Assembly (NCBI GenBank): GCA_013823635.1
Contig: PNML01000016.1
Location: forward strand, 1 to 44,586
Direction: 5' to 3'
Source: Polaromonas sp.
GTDB taxonomy: Bacteria; Pseudomonadota; Gammaproteobacteria; Burkholderiales; Burkholderiaceae_C
Length of the DNA stretch: 44,586 nt
In this document: positions 25,301 to 34,600 of the stretch, in pieces
How positions within the stretch are numbered: position 1 is the first letter of the stretch
Layout: each line of letters begins with the position of its first letter
Notes under the pieces: model-generated
Seen by the model: only the letters and a program-made list of their open reading frames with translations
Told to the model about the DNA's origin: nothing
The model's database searches: none
Made by a program: the position numbers and the translations under genes

Positions 25301-25345
25301 AATCGCCGGATAAGCCACCCCAAGACCCGGCTTATCAAAGCCATT
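25301..25345. promoter_or_regulatory. FlhDC-type activator box between flgB and flgA
   Basis: Two inverted half-sites are visible: AATCGC-CG-GATAAGCC on the plus strand at 25301-25316, and AATGGC-TTT-GATAAGCC on the minus strand reading 25345 to 25329, separated by 12 bases. This agrees well with the enteric FlhD4C2 consensus of two inverted half-sites (AA(C/T)G(C/G), 2-3 bases, AAATA(A/G)C) with a 10-12 base spacer. Possible -10 elements lie about 17 bases outside each edge: CATAAT on the minus strand at 25282-25277 and TACAGT on the plus strand at 25363-25368. The box would serve both divergent promoters. Confidence 0.65.
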
Positions 25346-25404
25346 GCGCAGCAGCACAGCACTACAGTCGGTAGCGACCGAGACACGCCGTCAAGGAGTC
25401 CGCC

Positions 25405-26181
25405 ATGATTCACCCAGCCTCACACCAGCACCGCCCCCCCAGCACACGACCCGCCGCGCCTCCGTGGGGTCGGCGCGTTGGCATGGGGGTCCTGCTGGGG
25501 TGGGCGCTCATCGGCAGCGTGGCCGCGCAGCAAGACAGTGGCCAAAGCGCGCTGAACCATTTCGCCCGCCAGTGGATAGACGAAACACTCAGCGCCACCG
25601 ATCTGCAGTCATCCACCCCGTTGCGCCCAGAGGTGGTCATTGGCCACCTGGACCCCCGGTTGCAGTTGGCCCCCTGCGCACGCATGGAGCCCTACCTGCC
25701 CAGGGGTACCCAACTGTGGGGGCGCAGCCGCATCGGCCTGCGCTGCGTGGAAGGCCCCGTGGCCTGGAACGTGTACCTGCCTGTGACCATCAAGGCCTGG
25801 GGTCCTGCCTGGGTGGTCAAGCAAACCGTACAGGCCAACGCCACCCTGACCCCCGCCGATGCGGAGCTGGTGCCCGAGGTGGATTGGGCCGACTCGCGCC
25901 ACCCCGTCATCGCACTGCCCGAGCAATGGGTGGGCATGCAAGCCTCATTCACCCTGATGCCCGGACAGACCTTGAGGCAAAATGCCGTCCGGCCACCCCA
26001 GGTGTTCGCGGTGGGCACCCAGGTCAGGGTCACCGCCACGGGCACAGGCTTTGAAATGTCGGCCACCGGTCAGGCCATGAGCACCGGGTACGTGGGCCAG
26101 CAGGCCCGCGTCAAACTGGCCAACGGCAAACTCATTTCCGGCCTGGTCAACAAAGACGGCGCCGTCGAAGTCAACATCTGA
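25405..26181 (+). CDS. flgA: Flagellar P-ring assembly chaperone FlgA
   Basis: FlgA is the periplasmic chaperone for P-ring formation. The 258-residue protein has an N-terminal export signal (MGVLLGWALIGSVAAQ), and a C-terminal SAF-type region ending GQQARVKLANGKLISGLVNKDGAVEVNI, the standard FlgA ending. AAGGAG lies 6 bases before the ATG. It is divergent from flgB, as in many Burkholderiales. Confidence 0.93.
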   Translation: MIHPASHQHRPPSTRPAAPPWGRRVGMGVLLGWALIGSVAAQQDSGQSALNHFARQWIDETLSATDLQSSTPLRPEVVIGHLDPRLQLAPCARMEPYLPRGTQLWGRSRIGLRCVEGPVAWNVYLPVTIKAWGPAWVVKQTVQANATLTPADAELVPEVDWADSRHPVIALPEQWVGMQASFTLMPGQTLRQNAVRPPQVFAVGTQVRVTATGTGFEMSATGQAMSTGYVGQQARVKLANGKLISGLVNKDGAVEVNI

Positions 26182-26285
26182 ACCGCCCACGGCGCAGAGG
26201 CGGTCATGCCTTCCGCGCGTGGCACCCACGCCGCACTCGCCACGGTTGACGTGGCATTCCACCGTTGTTTTTTGAGAAAAAAGGT

Positions 26286-26312
26286 TAAAGTCCCTCTCCA
26301 GACTGCCGATAG
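26286..26312 (+). promoter_or_regulatory. Sigma-28 (FliA) promoter of flgM
   Basis: TAAA at 26286-26289, exactly 15 bases, then GCCGATAG at 26305-26312. The flagellar sigma-28 consensus is TAAA-N15-GCCGATAA, so only the last base differs. It lies 38 bases upstream of the flgM start codon. Confidence 0.85.
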
Positions 26313-26350
26313 TCTTTCCAAACCGCCCCGAAACGGGCTTGGAGAGTGCC

Positions 26351-26698
26351 ATGAAATTAGACCTGATGTCCGAAATCCAGACTGGTGTGTCACCCACAAG
26401 TGCCACCAAACCTGTCGAACGCCCAGCCAATGGTGCTGCTGGTGCGGGGCGGGCTGCGTCTGGTGCCAACGCATCCGCGCCTTCCAACGCAGCGGCTCGC
26501 GGCGTCACGGTCACACTGTCTGCACAGTCGCAATCACTCGGCGGGGTTCAGGGCTCGTCCAACGACGTGGTGGACACCGGCAAGGTCGAAGCCATGAAAG
26601 CCGCCATTGCCAACGGCAGTTTCAAGGTGAACGCCGAAGCCATTGCCGACAAACTGCTGGCCAATGCCAGCGAAATGCTGACCGCTTCCCGCCGTTGA
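26351..26698 (+). CDS. flgM: Anti-sigma-28 factor FlgM
   Basis: FlgM binds and inhibits the flagellar sigma factor FliA until the hook is complete, when FlgM is exported. The 115-residue protein has the C-terminal sigma-binding region (DVVDTGKVEAMKAAIANGSFKVNAEAIADKLLANASEMLTA) and a low-complexity Ala-rich N-terminus, as in other betaproteobacteria. The ATG at 26351 follows GGAGAG; a TTG at 26339 is less likely. A sigma-28 promoter precedes it, so it would be under FliA feedback. Confidence 0.92.
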   Translation: MKLDLMSEIQTGVSPTSATKPVERPANGAAGAGRAASGANASAPSNAAARGVTVTLSAQSQSLGGVQGSSNDVVDTGKVEAMKAAIANGSFKVNAEAIADKLLANASEMLTASRR

Positions 26699-26745
26699 GT
26701 GCCCGAGGCGTCCACCTGAGGCGTGTGGGTGTGTAAAGTCACACC

Positions 26746-27105
26746 ATGTCTGACCCCAACCCGTTCCTTCAAACCCTGTCCACCCAGTTGGACACCATAG
26801 AAGCCGCATTGCTCCAACAGGACCCTGCGGCTGTTTCTTTGGCGTGCCAGCAATTGCAGCAATTGCTGGTGGAACGCTCCCGCCAGCCCACGTCGGACAA
26901 CTGGTCATCGGCCCAGGATCGCCTGGCGGCAGACCGCATTGACCAGCGAATGAAGTCTGTGCGCGCTACCTTGCTTCAACAAGGTGCGGCAGCAGGACGG
27001 GCCTTGGCCACGTTGTTGCCCGCCGAAACCTTGGACTCTTACGGAGGCAAAGCGGCGTTCGGCACGTCCTCACGCGGTCCGAACACCCGCTTTTACCAAG
27101 CCTGA
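26746..27105 (+). CDS. flgN: FlgN-like flagellar export chaperone
   Basis: A 119-residue protein placed directly after flgM, where FlgN, the export chaperone for FlgK and FlgL, is normally found. It is mainly helical with leucine-rich heptads (LSTQLDTIEAALLQQDPAAVSLACQQLQQLLVERS), matching the FlgN architecture, and ends with a Gly/Ser-rich tail (YGGKAAFGTSSRGPNTRFYQA). Sequence identity to enteric FlgN is not obvious by eye, so the name rests mostly on position, size and helical pattern. Confidence 0.65.
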   Translation: MSDPNPFLQTLSTQLDTIEAALLQQDPAAVSLACQQLQQLLVERSRQPTSDNWSSAQDRLAADRIDQRMKSVRATLLQQGAAAGRALATLLPAETLDSYGGKAAFGTSSRGPNTRFYQA

Positions 27106-27130
27106 CGCTCGCCCGAAGGCCACACGCCAT

Positions 27131-27877
27131 TCAGTCCAACGGCATGAAGTCCGTCTGGTAGCTGCGTTTGCCGATTTGAACGGGTTGTTCCATCCCCCGT
27201 CCCTGGCTGATGGCCTCCTCGAACGCCTTGAGCTCCTCAGGGGTGATGCCTTCGAAACCCTGCCGACGGTCTTCCACCAATGTGTCCGGGAAGTCATCGT
27301 CGGCATCAGACTTTCTGCCCAAGCGCACCACTTTGCGCAACCCCTCCAGTGTTCCTGTGCCGGGCTGCGCCGGTGCCATCGGTGAGCTGCCTTCCTCAGC
27401 GACGGGTGACGCACCCAAGCGGTCGGCCTTGAGCTGGGTCGCAAACACAGAGTCCACCGCATCGGCTTGGTTGTGCAGGGGGGCATTGGGGTCGCGCAGA
27501 CCCGTCGACAAGCTGTTCAACCGCCAATACACGCCCGCCACGTGCACGCGGTAGCGTTTGGCGGCCGTTTGGATGATCTGTTCCTCCAGGGAACGCCATT
27601 CGCCGATGGAGGCAATGGGCCGGCTCGCGGCCAAGGGCAACCACTCCAACATGATGGCGAATCGATGACCCCGTTCATCCAACTGGGCCACGTTCATCCG
27701 ATAGCCCGGCGACGCCATGCCATGGTCGAGCAAAACGGTTCGCACCGCGTCCTGAACCATTTTCCGCCGGAAAGCCATGCGCTCTTCCAGCGTCATGCGC
27801 ACTTGCCCGTTCGCAGGCGCTGCACCGTCGGGATGGACAGGGCTTGGGGATTCAAACAGTTTTTTCAGCCACGACAT
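27131..27877 (-). CDS. Conserved protein of unknown function
   Basis: A 248-residue protein that I do not recognise. No signal peptide or membrane segment is evident. The N-terminal segment is basic and helical (MTLEERMAFRRKMVQDAVRTVLLDHGM), a mixed region follows (YRMNVAQLDERGHRFAIMLEWLP ... LEEQIIQTAAKRYRVHVAGVYWRLN, about residues 55-120), and the C-terminal half is acidic and loop-rich, ending in a helix (GITPEELKAFEEAIS). It converges on flgN with 25 bases between the stops, so a flagellar role cannot be inferred from an operon. Confidence 0.7.
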   Translation of the reverse strand: MSWLKKLFESPSPVHPDGAAPANGQVRMTLEERMAFRRKMVQDAVRTVLLDHGMASPGYRMNVAQLDERGHRFAIMLEWLPLAASRPIASIGEWRSLEEQIIQTAAKRYRVHVAGVYWRLNSLSTGLRDPNAPLHNQADAVDSVFATQLKADRLGASPVAEEGSSPMAPAQPGTGTLEGLRKVVRLGRKSDADDDFPDTLVEDRRQGFEGITPEELKAFEEAISQGRGMEQPVQIGKRSYQTDFMPLD

Positions 27878-28010
27878 GGTGCGTCACTCACAAGACAATG
27901 AAAATGGGCGCTGCCAAGTTAACACAGTGGCGACGGCACCGCCACCGGCCTGGGCTGCCAGCCAAGTGTAAGATGCCCAGCCCACCAAACCCCCACCCAG
28001 CGGACCCGTT

Positions 28011-28688
28011 TTGGATCACCTCATTTCGTTCCTGCAGGCCATGGTCATTGTGCCCCTGACCTTGCTGCCCATCATCAACCCGCTGAGTGGGGCGCCCGTG
28101 TTCCTGGCCACCGCCGGGCGCGATGCGCACGTGATCAAGCGACTGGCGCGCCAAGTGGCCATCAACTGCTGGTACGTGCTGGTGCTGTCCATGCTCGTCG
28201 GCACCTACATGCTGGAGCTGTTCGGTATTTCTTTGCCGATTGTCCGAATCGGCGGTGGGCTGCTGGTGGCCGCCACCGGCTGGCGCATGCTCAACAGCCA
28301 AGACGCCGCGCGGGATGAGGTGCGCCAGGCGGTGGCCGACAAGCAGGCGCCGGTGATGTCAGAGGTCGACATTGTCAAGGCCAGTTTTTTCCCCATCACG
28401 TTCCCCCTGACCACGGGGCCGGGCACCATCGCGGCCGCCATTGCGCTGGGTGCCAAATTGCCCAGCCAACCCAGGTTGTATGTGGTGGGCGCTTTTGTGG
28501 CCGTGTTGGGCGCTGGCATCACCGCCCTGACCATTTATTTGGTGTACCGCCACTCAGGGGCGTTGATGAAACGCCTGGGTGACATTGGCACACTGGTCAT
28601 GATGCGGTTGGTGGCCTTCATCCTGCTGTGCATCGGCATCGAAATTCTCTGGGCAGGCTGGGTGGAACTCAACCAATTGCCCCGTTGA
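28011..28688 (+). CDS. MarC-family integral membrane protein
   Basis: A 225-residue polytopic inner-membrane protein of the MarC family, whose function is unsettled despite an early link to multiple antibiotic resistance. Family features include PLTLLPIINPLSGAPVFLATAG near the start and FFPITFPLTTGPGTIAAAIALG in the middle, with about six hydrophobic segments. No ATG fits the expected N-terminus; the TTG at 28011 gives MDHLISFLQAMVIVPL, which matches the family opening, though the ATG at 28041 would give a shortened first helix. It stands 55 bases upstream of the creA-like gene. Confidence 0.87.
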   Translation: MDHLISFLQAMVIVPLTLLPIINPLSGAPVFLATAGRDAHVIKRLARQVAINCWYVLVLSMLVGTYMLELFGISLPIVRIGGGLLVAATGWRMLNSQDAARDEVRQAVADKQAPVMSEVDIVKASFFPITFPLTTGPGTIAAAIALGAKLPSQPRLYVVGAFVAVLGAGITALTIYLVYRHSGALMKRLGDIGTLVMMRLVAFILLCIGIEILWAGWVELNQLPR

Positions 28689-28742
28689 CGCGCGTGGTGC
28701 CACCACCCACACGCCCCACCCCATCGCGAAAGTGAACACCCC

Positions 28743-29231
28743 ATGCGACTGACTTCCATCGCCGCAGCCCTGCTCGGCACCTGCACCCTCATGGCTGGCC
28801 AGGCGGCCCGAGCGGAAACCGTGGGCGAGGTGAGCACCGTGTTCAAACTCATCGGCGCCAACCACAAAATAGTGGTGGAAGCCTTTGAAGACCCCAAGGT
28901 CAAGGGCGTGGTGTGCTACGTGTCGCGGGCCAAAACCGGGGGCATCGCCGGCTCACTGGGTTTGGCCGAAGACAAGTCGGAGGCGTCGATTGCCTGTCGC
29001 CAGGTGGGCCCCATCGCTTTCGAGGGCAAGCCCCTGAAAATGAAAGAGGAAGTGTTCAGCGAGCGCATTTCGCTGGTTTTCAAAACCTTGCAGGTGGTGC
29101 GCATGGTGGACGCACCACGCAACACCCTGGTTTACCTGACCTATTCCGACCGGGTCATTGAAGGCTCACCCCAAAACAGCGTCACCGCTGTCTGGCTGGG
29201 GCAAGGGACCGCCATCCCCCTGGACAAGTGA
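28743..29231 (+). CDS. creA: CreA-family periplasmic protein
   Basis: A 162-residue protein of the CreA family, conserved in Gram-negative bacteria and of unknown function. It has a signal peptide ([23 protein letters not shown]) and the family signatures [36 protein letters not shown] and [20 protein letters not shown]. Length is normal. It converges on ccoG. Confidence 0.92.
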   Translation: MRLTSIAAALLGTCTLMAGQAARAETVGEVSTVFKLIGANHKIVVEAFEDPKVKGVVCYVSRAKTGGIAGSLGLAEDKSEASIACRQVGPIAFEGKPLKMKEEVFSERISLVFKTLQVVRMVDAPRNTLVYLTYSDRVIEGSPQNSVTAVWLGQGTAIPLDK

Positions 29232-29239
29232 GCCCGACC

Positions 29240-29262
29240 GCCCACCCGAACAGGGGGTGGGC
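29240..29262. terminator. Possible terminator between creA and ccoG
   Basis: GCCCACCC and GGGTGGGC form a perfect 8-bp stem around a 7-base loop, in the gap between two convergent genes. There is no run of T on either side, so intrinsic termination would be weak. Confidence 0.4.
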
Positions 29263-29270
29263 CTGCCATG

Positions 29271-30704
29271 TCAGCGAGGCACGAGGAAGACCGCTTTTTC
29301 TTCCACATGGATGGCTGGGTCTGACGCGGACTGGATGCTGAACTTCATGGGATGTGAGCCCGAAGTGGCCGCACCGGGTGGCAACTGGACACGGACCGCC
29401 AGCGACCGCACTTCAGTCGGCAACACGTCCACCTCGGGCTCGGAGGCGAGCTGGAGGCCAGCCAGTCCCTCCACCCGGATGACGTAGCGTTGCTTGCTTT
29501 CCATCGCGTTCATGATCTGCAAGCGGAACACGTTTTCAATGAAACCCTGCTCGACCTCGCGCGCCAACGCGCCACGGTCACGGATCACGTCCACCTTCAA
29601 GGGCACCCGCAGGTACAGGCTCACACCCACCGCCAGACAGATGATGGACAGGATGCCCGTGTAGACCAGCACGCGTGGCCTCAGGGCACGGCGAATCATC
29701 TGCGCGGTGCTCCACCCGTTGGCCACGCCGTTCTGGGTGGAATACTTGATCAAGCCCTTGGGATAGCCCACTTTCTCCATGACATCGTCACACACGTCGA
29801 TGCACGCGCCACAACCTATGCACTCGTATTGCAGCCCTTTGCGGATGTCGATGCCGGTGGGACAGACCTGGACACAGAGTGTGCAGTCCACACACGACCC
29901 CAAACCCAGAGCCTTGGGATCGGCTTTTTTCGAACGAGCTCCCCTGGGCTCGCCACGGGCCTCGTCGTAGGTGACGATCATGGTGTCCTTGTCGAACATG
30001 GCACTCTGGAAACGGGCATACGGGCACATGTACTTGCAGACCTGCTCGCGCATGAAGCCAGCATTGCCGTAAGTGGCAAAGCCATAAAAGAACACCCAAA
30101 AGGTTTGCCAGGGACCCAATGACGCCGCCAATGACAGCGCGGCCAACTCACGGATGGGCGTGAAATACCCCACAAACGTGAAACCCGTCCACAGCGAGAA
30201 CGCGACCCACAAAGCGTGTTTGCTGGCTTTGCGGCCCAGTTTGGCGAGCGAAAAGGCACTCTTGTCCAGCCGCATGCGCGCCGAGCGGTCCCCTTCGACC
30301 TTGTGTTCTATCCACATGAAAATCTCGGTGTACACCGTTTGGGGGCAGGCATAGCCACACCACAGGCGACCGGCCACCGCCGTGAACAGGAACAGGGCCA
30401 ACGCCGAAATCACCAGCAAGCCAGTGAGGTAGATGAAGTCCTGTGGGTACAACACCAAACCAAAAATGAAAAACCGCCGCGACTCCAGGTCAAACAACAC
30501 CGCTTGGCGGGCATTCCACTCCAGCCAGGGCAGGCCGTAATACACCAGTTGGGTGAGCCACACCAGTGCCCAACGCCACTTCGAGAAGAGACCGTTCACG
30601 GCCTTGGTGTAGATGGCCTGGCTGGACTGGTACAGCGACACGAGCACTTCTTCGGGCTGGCCGCGAGAAGCGTCGGAAGGGGATGGGTCTGACGATGGGG
30701 TCAT
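29271..30704 (-). CDS. ccoG: cbb3 oxidase assembly protein CcoG (FixG/RdxA)
   Basis: CcoG is a membrane-bound polyferredoxin that reduces copper for assembly of cbb3-type cytochrome oxidase. The 477-residue protein has hydrophobic segments in its first half (LTGLLVISALALFLFTAVAGRLWCGYACPQTVYTEIFMWIE), two 4Fe-4S motifs (CVDCTLCVQVCPTG and CIGCGACIDVCDD) and a C-terminal Ig-like domain. The start at 30704 (MTPSSDPSPSDASRGQPEEV) was chosen because the frame upstream looks non-coding; no strong ribosome binding site is seen. The oxidase genes ccoNOPQ are not in the window. No clear FNR-type box was found upstream. Confidence 0.92.
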   Translation of the reverse strand: MTPSSDPSPSDASRGQPEEVLVSLYQSSQAIYTKAVNGLFSKWRWALVWLTQLVYYGLPWLEWNARQAVLFDLESRRFFIFGLVLYPQDFIYLTGLLVISALALFLFTAVAGRLWCGYACPQTVYTEIFMWIEHKVEGDRSARMRLDKSAFSLAKLGRKASKHALWVAFSLWTGFTFVGYFTPIRELAALSLAASLGPWQTFWVFFYGFATYGNAGFMREQVCKYMCPYARFQSAMFDKDTMIVTYDEARGEPRGARSKKADPKALGLGSCVDCTLCVQVCPTGIDIRKGLQYECIGCGACIDVCDDVMEKVGYPKGLIKYSTQNGVANGWSTAQMIRRALRPRVLVYTGILSIICLAVGVSLYLRVPLKVDVIRDRGALAREVEQGFIENVFRLQIMNAMESKQRYVIRVEGLAGLQLASEPEVDVLPTEVRSLAVRVQLPPGAATSGSHPMKFSIQSASDPAIHVEEKAVFLVPR

Positions 30705-30930
30705 GGGATCTTGCGGAAAGTGTGGTGATGTGCCCGAACATTCCAATTTTCGTGCCACCCTGGCAGGCTGGCCCTGGAAATGCAAGCTGAACACGTCAAA
30801 ACAGTATGCCAGCTGGCTCTGACGCGACCTGACAGACGCGCCATCGACCCCGCACAGTGGTCGGAGACGGCCAACACCCGCAGCCTCACGCCAGCAATGA
30901 CAGTCGAGCTTCCAAATCAGGCTGATCACC

Positions 30931-30944
30931 TGTCATTTTTGACA
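30931..30944. repeat. Short inverted repeat in the ccoG upstream gap
   Basis: TGTCA and TGACA face each other across TTTT. It lies about 230 bases upstream of ccoG and just after the end of the C39-like gene, so it could be an operator or part of a weak 3' hairpin. The rest of the 274-base gap (30705-30978) shows nothing else I can name. Confidence 0.3.
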
Positions 30945-30978
30945 CCCATCCACTCCGCGAGCGTGGGAAACAACCCAC

Positions 30979-31512
30979 TCAGCAGCGTGGCAAGGGCTGC
31001 ACCGTCAGGACCCAACCCTTGCCGCTTGGTGCCCAGGCCGACGCCAGCATGTGCAATGGCCCCATGGCGTTGGTGGGAATGACGGAGGTGTGGTCGTGGG
31101 TGACCACGTATTTGCCGTCGCAGTGCGCCACCACCAGCACGGCCGGCAAATCGCCTGTTTCTGCGGACAACAACAGCACCGGCAAGGCCAGGTGCTGCAA
31201 CTGCGTCGTTGCCACACGCTGCACCTTGGCTTGCAGACCGGCGACATCGGCGGCGCGCATCAGGTCCTGCACACCCACACGGGCTGGCAGGGTCAGGCCC
31301 AGGTGGCGCGCCAACTCACCGGCGGTGAAATCGAGGTTGGTGTGTGCCAGCGCCAACTCGGCCATGGCGGCCATGGCGGCTCTGCCAGCAAACTGACCGG
31401 GGAAGAAAAATGCCTCATCAACCGTGTCGTCGCTCTGGGAAGACACGGACTCGCCGGAAGACGAAGGGGGCGGCACACCGTTGGCGGGCGTGGAGGAACT
31501 GGTCGACATCAT
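30979..31512 (-). CDS. Orphan C39-peptidase-like domain protein
   Basis: A 177-residue protein resembling the N-terminal C39-like domain of type I secretion ABC transporters: AAMAELALAHTNLDFTAGELARHLGL, then VQDLMRAADVAGLQAKVQRVATTQLQHLALPVLLLSAE and a glycine-bounded GKYVVTHDH segment follow the order of that domain. The catalytic Cys expected near the start of a true C39 peptidase is absent (AMAAMAEL), so it would be the inactive, substrate-binding type. The N-terminal 40 residues are Ser/Pro/Thr-rich. No membrane or ATPase domain follows in any frame, so it is a free-standing domain. The ATG at 31512 has AGGGAG 8 bases upstream. The domain call is from pattern only. Confidence 0.6.
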   Translation of the reverse strand: MMSTSSSTPANGVPPPSSSGESVSSQSDDTVDEAFFFPGQFAGRAAMAAMAELALAHTNLDFTAGELARHLGLTLPARVGVQDLMRAADVAGLQAKVQRVATTQLQHLALPVLLLSAETGDLPAVLVVAHCDGKYVVTHDHTSVIPTNAMGPLHMLASAWAPSGKGWVLTVQPLPRC

Positions 31513-31645
31513 GTGGTGAACTCCCTGAAAATCAGCGGCCAGCAGCACCCGAAATGGGGTAACGCTGGGCCGACGCTTTCATGGTAGACGCCCTGTCTGC
31601 GCTGCACCATCCGCCATTTGGGGGAGTGGTGTCGCAGGTGATCCC

Positions 31646-34600
31646 TCAGTGCCCGCTGGTCTGCAGCCCGCCCACAGCACCAGCGTGGGCACGGCCAGAG
31701 AGGCGCCCCATCACGCGACCAAACCACTGGGCCAGGTCATCGACATAGGTGAACACCGCCGGGATGACCAGCAGGCTCAGGAAGGTGGAGGTGATGAGCC
31801 CGCCGATGACGGCCACCGCCATGGGCGAGCGGAATGACGCATCGGCCGCGCCCCAGCCCACCGCAATGGGCAACATGCCGGCGCCCATGGCCAGCGTGGT
31901 CATGATGATGGGCCGCGCCCGTTTGTGGCAGGCATCCAACAGCGCGTCCATGCGGGGCATGGGGGCCACCACCGGGTGGCCGTCAGACCCGTCGTTGCCC
32001 CGGCGCGCCACGATGGCGTACTCCACCAGCAAGATGGAGTTTTTGGTGGCAATGCCCATGAGCATGATGAGCCCGATGAGCGAGGGCATGGAAAAGCTCT
32101 TGCCCACCACCAGCAACGCCACAAACGCCCCACCCAGCGACAGCGGCAGCGCCGCCAGGATGGTGAAGGGGTGCAAAAACGCCTTGAACAGCAGCACCAG
32201 CACGATGTAAATGCACAACACCCCCGTCAGCATGGCCAGGCCAAAGCTGGCGAACAGCTCGCCCATCATCTCGGCATCGCCAATTTCCACCACTTTCACA
32301 CCGGGTGGCAGCTGCTTGACGGCTGGCAGCGCCTGCACCAGGCGCGTCACGTCGCCCAGTGGCATGCCCGACAGCTCGACCTCGAAGGTGATGTTGCGCG
32401 AGCGGTTGTAGCGGTCAATCACCGCCGGGCCGCTGGTGATGTCCAGGCTGGCCACCTGGCCCACCTGCACCGGTCCGTGGGTGCCGGGCACCGTCAGCCG
32501 CGACAGCAGAGCCAGGTCCTGGCGGGCCGCGCTGGCCAGCTTGACCACGATGGGCACCTGGCGCTGCGCCAGGTTGAGCTTGGGCAAGGCCGCGTCGTAG
32601 TCGCCCACGGTGGCAATGCGCAGCGTGTCGGACAGGCTGGCCGGGGTGACGCCCAGGTCAGCGGCAGCGGCAAAGTCGGGGCGTATGGCCACTTCCTGGC
32701 GCACCAGCGCCGCGCTGCTGGCGATGCTGCCCAGGCCCTGGATGGTGCGCAGGTCTTTTTCCACCGCCGCGGCGGCTGCGCCCAAGGCCAACGGGTCTTC
32801 GCCCGTCAGCACCAGCATGTACTTTTCGCCCGAACCGCCCAGGCCCACCTTGGTGCGCACGCCGGGCAGGTTGCTCAGGGCCTCGCGCATGTCGCGCTCG
32901 ATGACCTGCTTGCGCGGGCGCTGGCCGCGTGGCGTCAGCTGAATGGTGAGCGTGGCCTTGCGCGTTTCGGCGGCGCCACCACCCGCGAACGGGTCGGTGC
33001 CCGCGCTGCCGCCGCCAATGGTGGTGTACACACTTTGCACGTCTTTCACCTGGGTCAGCAACTGCCGGGCCGACTCGGCGGCCTGCAAGGTGTCATTCAG
33101 CGTGGCACCGGGGGCCAGCTCCAGGTAGACCTGGGTTTGCGAGTTGTCGTCGGGCGGGATGAAGCCGGTGGGCAACAGGGGGATGAGCAGCACCGAGCCC
33201 ACAAAAAAGCCCAGCGCCGCCAGGGCGGTGATGAAGCGGTGCTTCAGGCACCAGGCCGCCCAGCGCAGGTAGGTGGGCATCCACCAGGGCTCCTGGTGCT
33301 CATGTTTGCTGCGCCGCATGAGGTAGGCGGCCATCATGGGCGTGAGCATGCGCGCCACCACCAGCGAGGCGAACACGGCCAGCGCCGCCGTCCAGCCAAA
33401 CTGCTTGAAAAACTTGCCCGCCACGCCGCTCATGAACGCCGTGGGCAAAAACACCGCAATCAGGGTGAAGGTGGTGGCGATCACGGCCAGGCCAATTTCA
33501 TCGGCGGCTTCCATGGCCGCCTGGAACGGGGTTTTGCCCATGCGCAGGTGGCGTTCGATGTTTTCCACCTCGACGATGGCGTCGTCCACCAGAATGCCCA
33601 CCACCAGCGACATGGCCAGCAGCGTCACCACGTTGATGGAAAAACCCAGGTAGTGCATGCCAATGAAGGCCGGAATGGCCGACAGCGGCAGCGCCACCGC
33701 CGACACAAAGGTGGCCCGCACATCGCGCAAAAACAGCCACACCACCAGCACGGCCAGGATGGCGCCCTCGTACAGCAGGGCCATGGAGCCGTTGAATTCT
33801 TCTTCCACCGGCGTCACGAAATCGAAGGCCTCGGTCAGCACCATGTCGGGGTGGGTGGCCTTGAGCTCGGCCAGGGCGGCGCGCACGGCGTGGCCCACCT
33901 CCACCTCGCTGGCGCCACGGCTGCGGGCGACTTCAAAGCCCACCACGGGCACACCGTCGAGCAGGGCCGCCGCACGCGGCTCGGCCACGGTGTCGGTGAC
34001 CGTGGCCACCTGGTCCAGGCGGATGCGCTTGGGCGGCAGGTTGGGGTTGCCGCCGCCCACCGACAGTTGCAGCGCGGCCAGCTCCTGCGCGCTGCCCACG
34101 GTGGCCAGGGTGCGCAGGGGCTGCTCGCTGCCGCCCAGGTCGGCCCGGCCACCGGACGACTCCAGCTGCACCTGCTTGAGCTGGCGGCTCACGTCGGCGG
34201 CCGTGATGCCCAGCGCCAGCAGGCGGGCGGGGTCCAGTTCCACCGCCACCTGGCGCTCCGCCCCACCCACGCGGGTGACCGCGCCCACACCGCGCACCGA
34301 CAGCAGGCGCTTGGTCACGGTGTTGTCCACGAACCAGCTCAGCGCCTCGTCGTCCATGCTGGGCACGCGCACGGTGTAGGCCAGCACGGGCTGGCCGGCC
34401 AGGTCTATCTTTTTGACGATGGGGTCACGCAGGTCGGCGGGCAGGTCAGAGCGCACGCCTTGCACGGCGCTGCGCACATCGTCCACGGCCTCCTGCACGG
34501 GCTTTTCCAGGCGGAACTCAGCCGTCACGGTCACGGCGCCGTCTTGCACCTTGGAGCTGATGTTTTTCAGGCCCTGCAGGGTGGCCACGGCGTTTTCGAT

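Noticed and set aside
30705..30978. FNR-type box upstream of ccoG
   Set aside because: No TTGAT-N4-ATCAA-like site was found; only an unrelated TGTCA/TGACA inverted repeat is present.
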